This document shows, piece after piece, positions 28,680 through 31,761 of a stretch of DNA of 31,761 nucleotides; the stretch's first letter is position 1; every line of letters begins with the position of its first letter. The notes below the pieces were generated by a model, which was not told the DNA's origin, ran no database searches, and saw only the letters and a program-made list of their open reading frames with translations. A program made the translations under genes and the position numbers. The stretch lies in contig CAJPLV010000012.1 of the NCBI GenBank assembly GCA_905371715.1, positions 1-31,761 of the forward strand, given 5' to 3'. The DNA comes from Candidatus Saccharimonadota bacterium (GTDB taxonomy: Bacteria; Patescibacteriota; Saccharimonadia; Saccharimonadales; Saccharimonadaceae).

Positions 28680-30548
28680 ATGCCGACGAAGAAACCGAAA
28701 CGTACGACAAGCGTTTCAAATACTATTAGGCTCAGTTTGTTTTGGGCGATCGTTATTCTGGCGGCGCTGGCAATGTGGGCGTTCTTTTCGCCGCACCAGC
28801 CGCTGAAAGACGTACCGATATCGCAGGTGATTAAAGACGCGAACGAGGGTAAATTAGCAAAGATTGAAGGCCGCGGCAATGATCTGAAAATTACTGTTAA
28901 AGATCAAGATAAGCCGACGCAAGCATCGTATATTAACGGCGGCGTCGGAACGCTGTTGCGCGAAGGTACGCTGAACAACAAAGGTAGGGCGGTGATTTCT
29001 GATAGCGCGCCGAGCGACAACACTATAATGTGGAATATCTTGACGTTTGTGATACCAGTGGTACTGATCGGGATGCTGTTTATGTTTATGATGCGCCAGG
29101 CGCAGGGGCAAAACAGTCAAGCGATGAGTTTCGGCAAGAGTAAAGCGAAATTGTACGGGCTTGACAAAGAGCGGATCAAATTTGAAGACATTGCTGGTAA
29201 TGATAATGCTAAGCAAGATCTAGAAGAGGTGGTTGACTTTTTGAAGCATCCGAAAAAATACCAAGGATTGGGTGCAAAAATCCCGAAAGGCGTGCTGCTG
29301 GTCGGTAGTCCGGGCACAGGTAAGACAATGCTGGCGCGCGCGGTGGCGGGTGAAGCAAACGTGCCGTTTTTCAGTATTTCCGGTTCAGAATTTGTCGAAA
29401 TGTTTGTGGGTGTCGGCGCGAGCCGTGTACGCGATCTATTTCAAAAAGCGAAAAAGAATTCGCCGGCGATTATTTTTATAGACGAAATTGATGCGGTAGG
29501 GCGTAAACGCGGCAGTGGCATGGGCGGCGGTCATGATGAGCGCGAGCAGACGTTGAATCAGATTCTCGTCGAGATGGATGGGTTTGATTCGGATACAAAT
29601 GTGATTATTATCGCAGCGACGAACCGCGCTGACGTGCTTGATCCCGCCCTGCTTCGCCCCGGGCGTTTTGACCGCCACGTGACGATTAGCTTGCCGGAGC
29701 GCAAAGACCGCGAAGCGATTTTGAAAGTTCATTTCAAAAATAAGCCGACGGACGATTCGGTTGATTTGGATAAATTAGCGGCAAAAACTGCTGGTTCAAG
29801 CGGTGCAGATTTAGCAAATATGGCAAACGAAGCGGCAATCATTGCAGCGCGGCGCGATTCGAAAGTGATTACGAATGATGACTTAACTGAGGCGTTTGAG
29901 AAGGTTGCAATCGGTCCGGAGCGTAAAGCTAAGGTAATGAACGATCATGAAAAGGAGTTAACGGCATATCACGAAGCGGGGCATGCAATCGTCGGCCACG
30001 TGCTGCCGGATAGCGATCCGGTGCACAAAATTACAATTATTCCGCGCGGCGGTACAGGCGGCGTGACGTGGTTTTTGCCGCCGGAAGACAAAAGCTATAC
30101 AAGTGTGTACGAATACAAAGACATTCTAGCTCGTGCTATGGGCGGACGTATCGCCGAGAAGCTGAAATATGGCGACGATGGCGTGACAACGGGTGCGGGC
30201 AGCGACCTGCGCAGTGCGACACAGATTGCGCGCGATATGATCATTGAGCAAGGTATGGGCAGCAAGCTCCGTAATCAAGTTTTCCATGAGGATAACGGCG
30301 GGCTGATGTTTGATAAAATGACGCGCGAACGTCCGTACAGCGACGCGACGGCGACCGAAATTGATAAGGAGGTTGAGGCGCTTATCACCGAGGCAGCGCG
30401 GCGTGCCGAGCTGGTAATATCGCATAATATGTCGATTCTTGAAAAGCTGAAGGATGCGCTGCTTGAGCACGAAACACTTGAAGAGGATGCGGCGTCGAAA
30501 TATATGGCGAAAGCAGTACTGCCGAAGGAGGCGGCACTTCACAAGTAG
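28680..30548 (+). CDS. ftsH: ATP-dependent zinc metalloprotease FtsH
   Basis: 622 aa. Two membrane helices (about 17-36 and 117-138) enclose a short outward domain. The AAA+ module has Walker A GSPGTGKT (209-216), a Walker B segment [15 protein letters not shown], the pore motif region [14 protein letters not shown] and the second region of homology ([20 protein letters not shown]). The peptidase zinc site is HEAGH (431-435), with the later Asp ligand in [14 protein letters not shown]. FtsH is a membrane-anchored hexamer that degrades damaged and regulatory membrane and soluble proteins. ATG 28680 is used because a ribosome site precedes it; the GTG at 28635 overlaps the -10 box. murJ begins 5 bases after its stop. 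Confidence 0.97.
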   Translation: MPTKKPKRTTSVSNTIRLSLFWAIVILAALAMWAFFSPHQPLKDVPISQVIKDANEGKLAKIEGRGNDLKITVKDQDKPTQASYINGGVGTLLREGTLNNKGRAVISDSAPSDNTIMWNILTFVIPVVLIGMLFMFMMRQAQGQNSQAMSFGKSKAKLYGLDKERIKFEDIAGNDNAKQDLEEVVDFLKHPKKYQGLGAKIPKGVLLVGSPGTGKTMLARAVAGEANVPFFSISGSEFVEMFVGVGASRVRDLFQKAKKNSPAIIFIDEIDAVGRKRGSGMGGGHDEREQTLNQILVEMDGFDSDTNVIIIAATNRADVLDPALLRPGRFDRHVTISLPERKDREAILKVHFKNKPTDDSVDLDKLAAKTAGSSGADLANMANEAAIIAARRDSKVITNDDLTEAFEKVAIGPERKAKVMNDHEKELTAYHEAGHAIVGHVLPDSDPVHKITIIPRGGTGGVTWFLPPEDKSYTSVYEYKDILARAMGGRIAEKLKYGDDGVTTGAGSDLRSATQIARDMIIEQGMGSKLRNQVFHEDNGGLMFDKMTRERPYSDATATEIDKEVEALITEAARRAELVISHNMSILEKLKDALLEHETLEEDAASKYMAKAVLPKEAALHK

Positions 30549-30553
30549 CGGTC

Positions 30554-31761
30554 ATGAGAGGGAAAGGGCGAGTCAGGTCGGTCGTCGCGCGCGCCAACAG
30601 CAAATTGTCGGTACAGTGGGCGGCTGCACTGTTGTCTGGCTCGACACTGCTTTCAAGCTTGCTCGGCATATATCGCGAGCGCTTGATCAACGGTATGTAC
30701 TATGACACTTATAAAGTAGGTGCCGACGCGTACGTAGCGGCGTTTACGATTCCCGATTTCATGTTCTTTATTTTAGTGTCGGGTGCGCTCAGTGTATCGT
30801 TTATTCCGGTATTTAATCAGCGTTTAGCAACTGGTAATAAAAAGTCGGCATGGGAATTGAGTTCAAGTTTAGTGAATTTTTTGGCACTTATTACGCTCGT
30901 AACAAGCGTGCTGATTATTATATTCGCTGATCCGCTTGTGCGCTACGTTGTTGGTCCGGGGTTTGACGAACAAGGGCGCAGCTTGGCGGTGAGCATGATG
31001 CGCGTGATTGCAGTGAATCCGTTTTTGTTTGCAGTTGCGACAGTGCTGTCAAGTATGCAGCAGGCGATTGGGCGGTTTACTTTTTTGGCGCTTGCGCCGA
31101 CGATATACAATATTGGTATTGTGGTCGGCGCGCGCTGGTTCACGGGCGGTATCAATATTTTTGGCTGGCAGGTGTTTGAGGGCGGTATCATGGGTGTGGC
31201 GCTTGGCGTGGTGCTTGGCGCAATTTTGCAGCTTGTTGTGAGCTCGCTTGGGTTGATCGGTACAGACTTTGATTATCGCTGGAAAATATCGTGGAAAAAT
31301 AAGGGATTCCGGCGCGTATTGCGGCTGCTGCCGCCGCGTTCGCTTGACCAAGGGATTGATTATTTTAATAGTATCGTTGAGATAAACTTAGCATCGCGCA
31401 TGGCGCAAGGGGTGACGCGCGCATACCAGCAGGCGTCAAGTTTGAGCTTAATGCCGGTGAATCTGGTCGGCGTGGCGATTAGCAATGCAGCCTTTCCACG
31501 CATGACCGAGCGGCTAGCAGAGGGGCGCCCGGACTTGTTTAAAAAGGAATTGCGTTCAGTGATGCGCTGGATTCTGTGGCTGGCGTTGCCGATCGCGGTA
31601 ATTACATATTTTGCACGCGGCTACGTAGTGGCGTTTGTGAAAAATGGTGGCGACTTATTGATCGCGAATATTTTAGGTGCGCTTGTTATTTCTATTTTGT
31701 TTCGTACGATTTACCATATCATGGCGCGCTCGTTCTACGCGCAGCAGGATACGAAAACGCC
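30554..31761 (+). CDS. murJ: Lipid II flippase MurJ (partial, runs off the window)
   Basis: The frame stays open from ATG 30554 to the window end (402 codons). It has MOP-superfamily features: repeated hydrophobic helices, the N-terminal segment STLLSSLLGIYRERL (MurJ-like SxxLGxxR), DAYVAAFTIPDFMFFILVSG and SFIPVFNQ, and later RLLPPRSLDQGIDYFNSIVE. MurJ flips lipid-linked wall precursor across the membrane and pairs functionally with MurC of this window. No ribosome site is evident at ATG 30554, so it may be coupled to ftsH, which ends 5 bases earlier. About a fifth or more of the protein is missing from the window. Confidence 0.93.
   Translation, partial: MRGKGRVRSVVARANSKLSVQWAAALLSGSTLLSSLLGIYRERLINGMYYDTYKVGADAYVAAFTIPDFMFFILVSGALSVSFIPVFNQRLATGNKKSAWELSSSLVNFLALITLVTSVLIIIFADPLVRYVVGPGFDEQGRSLAVSMMRVIAVNPFLFAVATVLSSMQQAIGRFTFLALAPTIYNIGIVVGARWFTGGINIFGWQVFEGGIMGVALGVVLGAILQLVVSSLGLIGTDFDYRWKISWKNKGFRRVLRLLPPRSLDQGIDYFNSIVEINLASRMAQGVTRAYQQASSLSLMPVNLVGVAISNAAFPRMTERLAEGRPDLFKKELRSVMRWILWLALPIAVITYFARGYVVAFVKNGGDLLIANILGALVISILFRTIYHIMARSFYAQQDTKT

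Noticed and set aside
1..31761. CRISPR array, insertion sequence, integrase or restriction system
   Set aside because: No regularly spaced repeats, transposase motifs or Cas/R-M proteins were seen on either strand.

Overview
The window looks like chromosomal DNA of a Saccharibacteria (TM7) / Patescibacteria member. This is inferred from gene content and protein style, not from a database search. Supporting signs are compact gene packing with 1-10 base overlaps, a complete type IV pilus assembly cluster, short conserved hypothetical proteins of the TM7 kind, an Fe-S-free MutY-like glycosylase, and UGA used as an ordinary stop codon, which argues against Gracilibacteria/SR1. Base composition is moderate (roughly half G+C by eye), with several islands of different composition.

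Layout. 1-268: a run of eight hairpins with no convincing gene. 281-724 (-): accessory hypothetical gene. 842-2627: ruvB and a bacterial-PH-domain membrane protein. 2633-3031 (-): a stray type IV pilin-like protein. 3093-4136: recA, followed by a terminator. 4213-5166 (-): accessory island between recA and recX, holding a hypothetical gene and a secreted lipoprotein that resembles actinobacteriophage lipoproteins. 5451-6128: recX. 6148-12287 (-): pilus cluster pilB-pilC-pilM-pilN-pilO, a small membrane protein and a PRC-barrel protein. 12384-17599 (+): aspS, mutY-like, two secreted/membrane proteins, trmB, a Nudix hydrolase and a MazG-like pyrophosphohydrolase. 17610-18911 (-): murC. 18979-19605 (+): membrane protein. 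19590-20621 (-): AT-rich zinc metalloprotease-like gene flanked by a 14-bp direct repeat. 20767-22369 (+): small hypothetical genes, terminators and a possible small RNA. 22399-23091: tRNA-Ile2(CAU)-like, a divergent FtsB/DivIC-like gene and initiator tRNA. 23204-25592 (-): operon of a membrane protein, a stand-alone ATP-cone and a flavoprotein that has lost its redox cysteines. 25743-26550 (+): a 46-aa protein and an RdgB-like pyrophosphatase. 26584-26660 (-): elongator tRNA-Met. 26749-27585 (-): unknown accessory protein. 27688-31761 (+): tilS, ftsH and a truncated murJ.

The housekeeping genes cover recombination and repair (ruvB, recA, recX, mutY-like), nucleotide-pool cleaning (Nudix, MazG-like, RdgB-like), tRNA charging and modification (aspS, trmB, tilS with its likely substrate tRNA nearby), wall synthesis (murC, murJ), division (FtsB/DivIC-like) and membrane proteolysis (ftsH). 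The pilus cluster would suit attachment or twitching in an epibiont.

Most notable patterns: (1) many first genes of transcription units have an extended -10 box only 6-9 bases before the start codon, predicting leaderless mRNAs; (2) two accessory genes share a different, two-box promoter with an identical 15-bp AT-repeat, and one encodes an actinophage-like lipoprotein; (3) a metalloprotease cassette lies between short direct repeats; (4) a flavoprotein without redox cysteines is encoded with an ATP-cone and a membrane protein.
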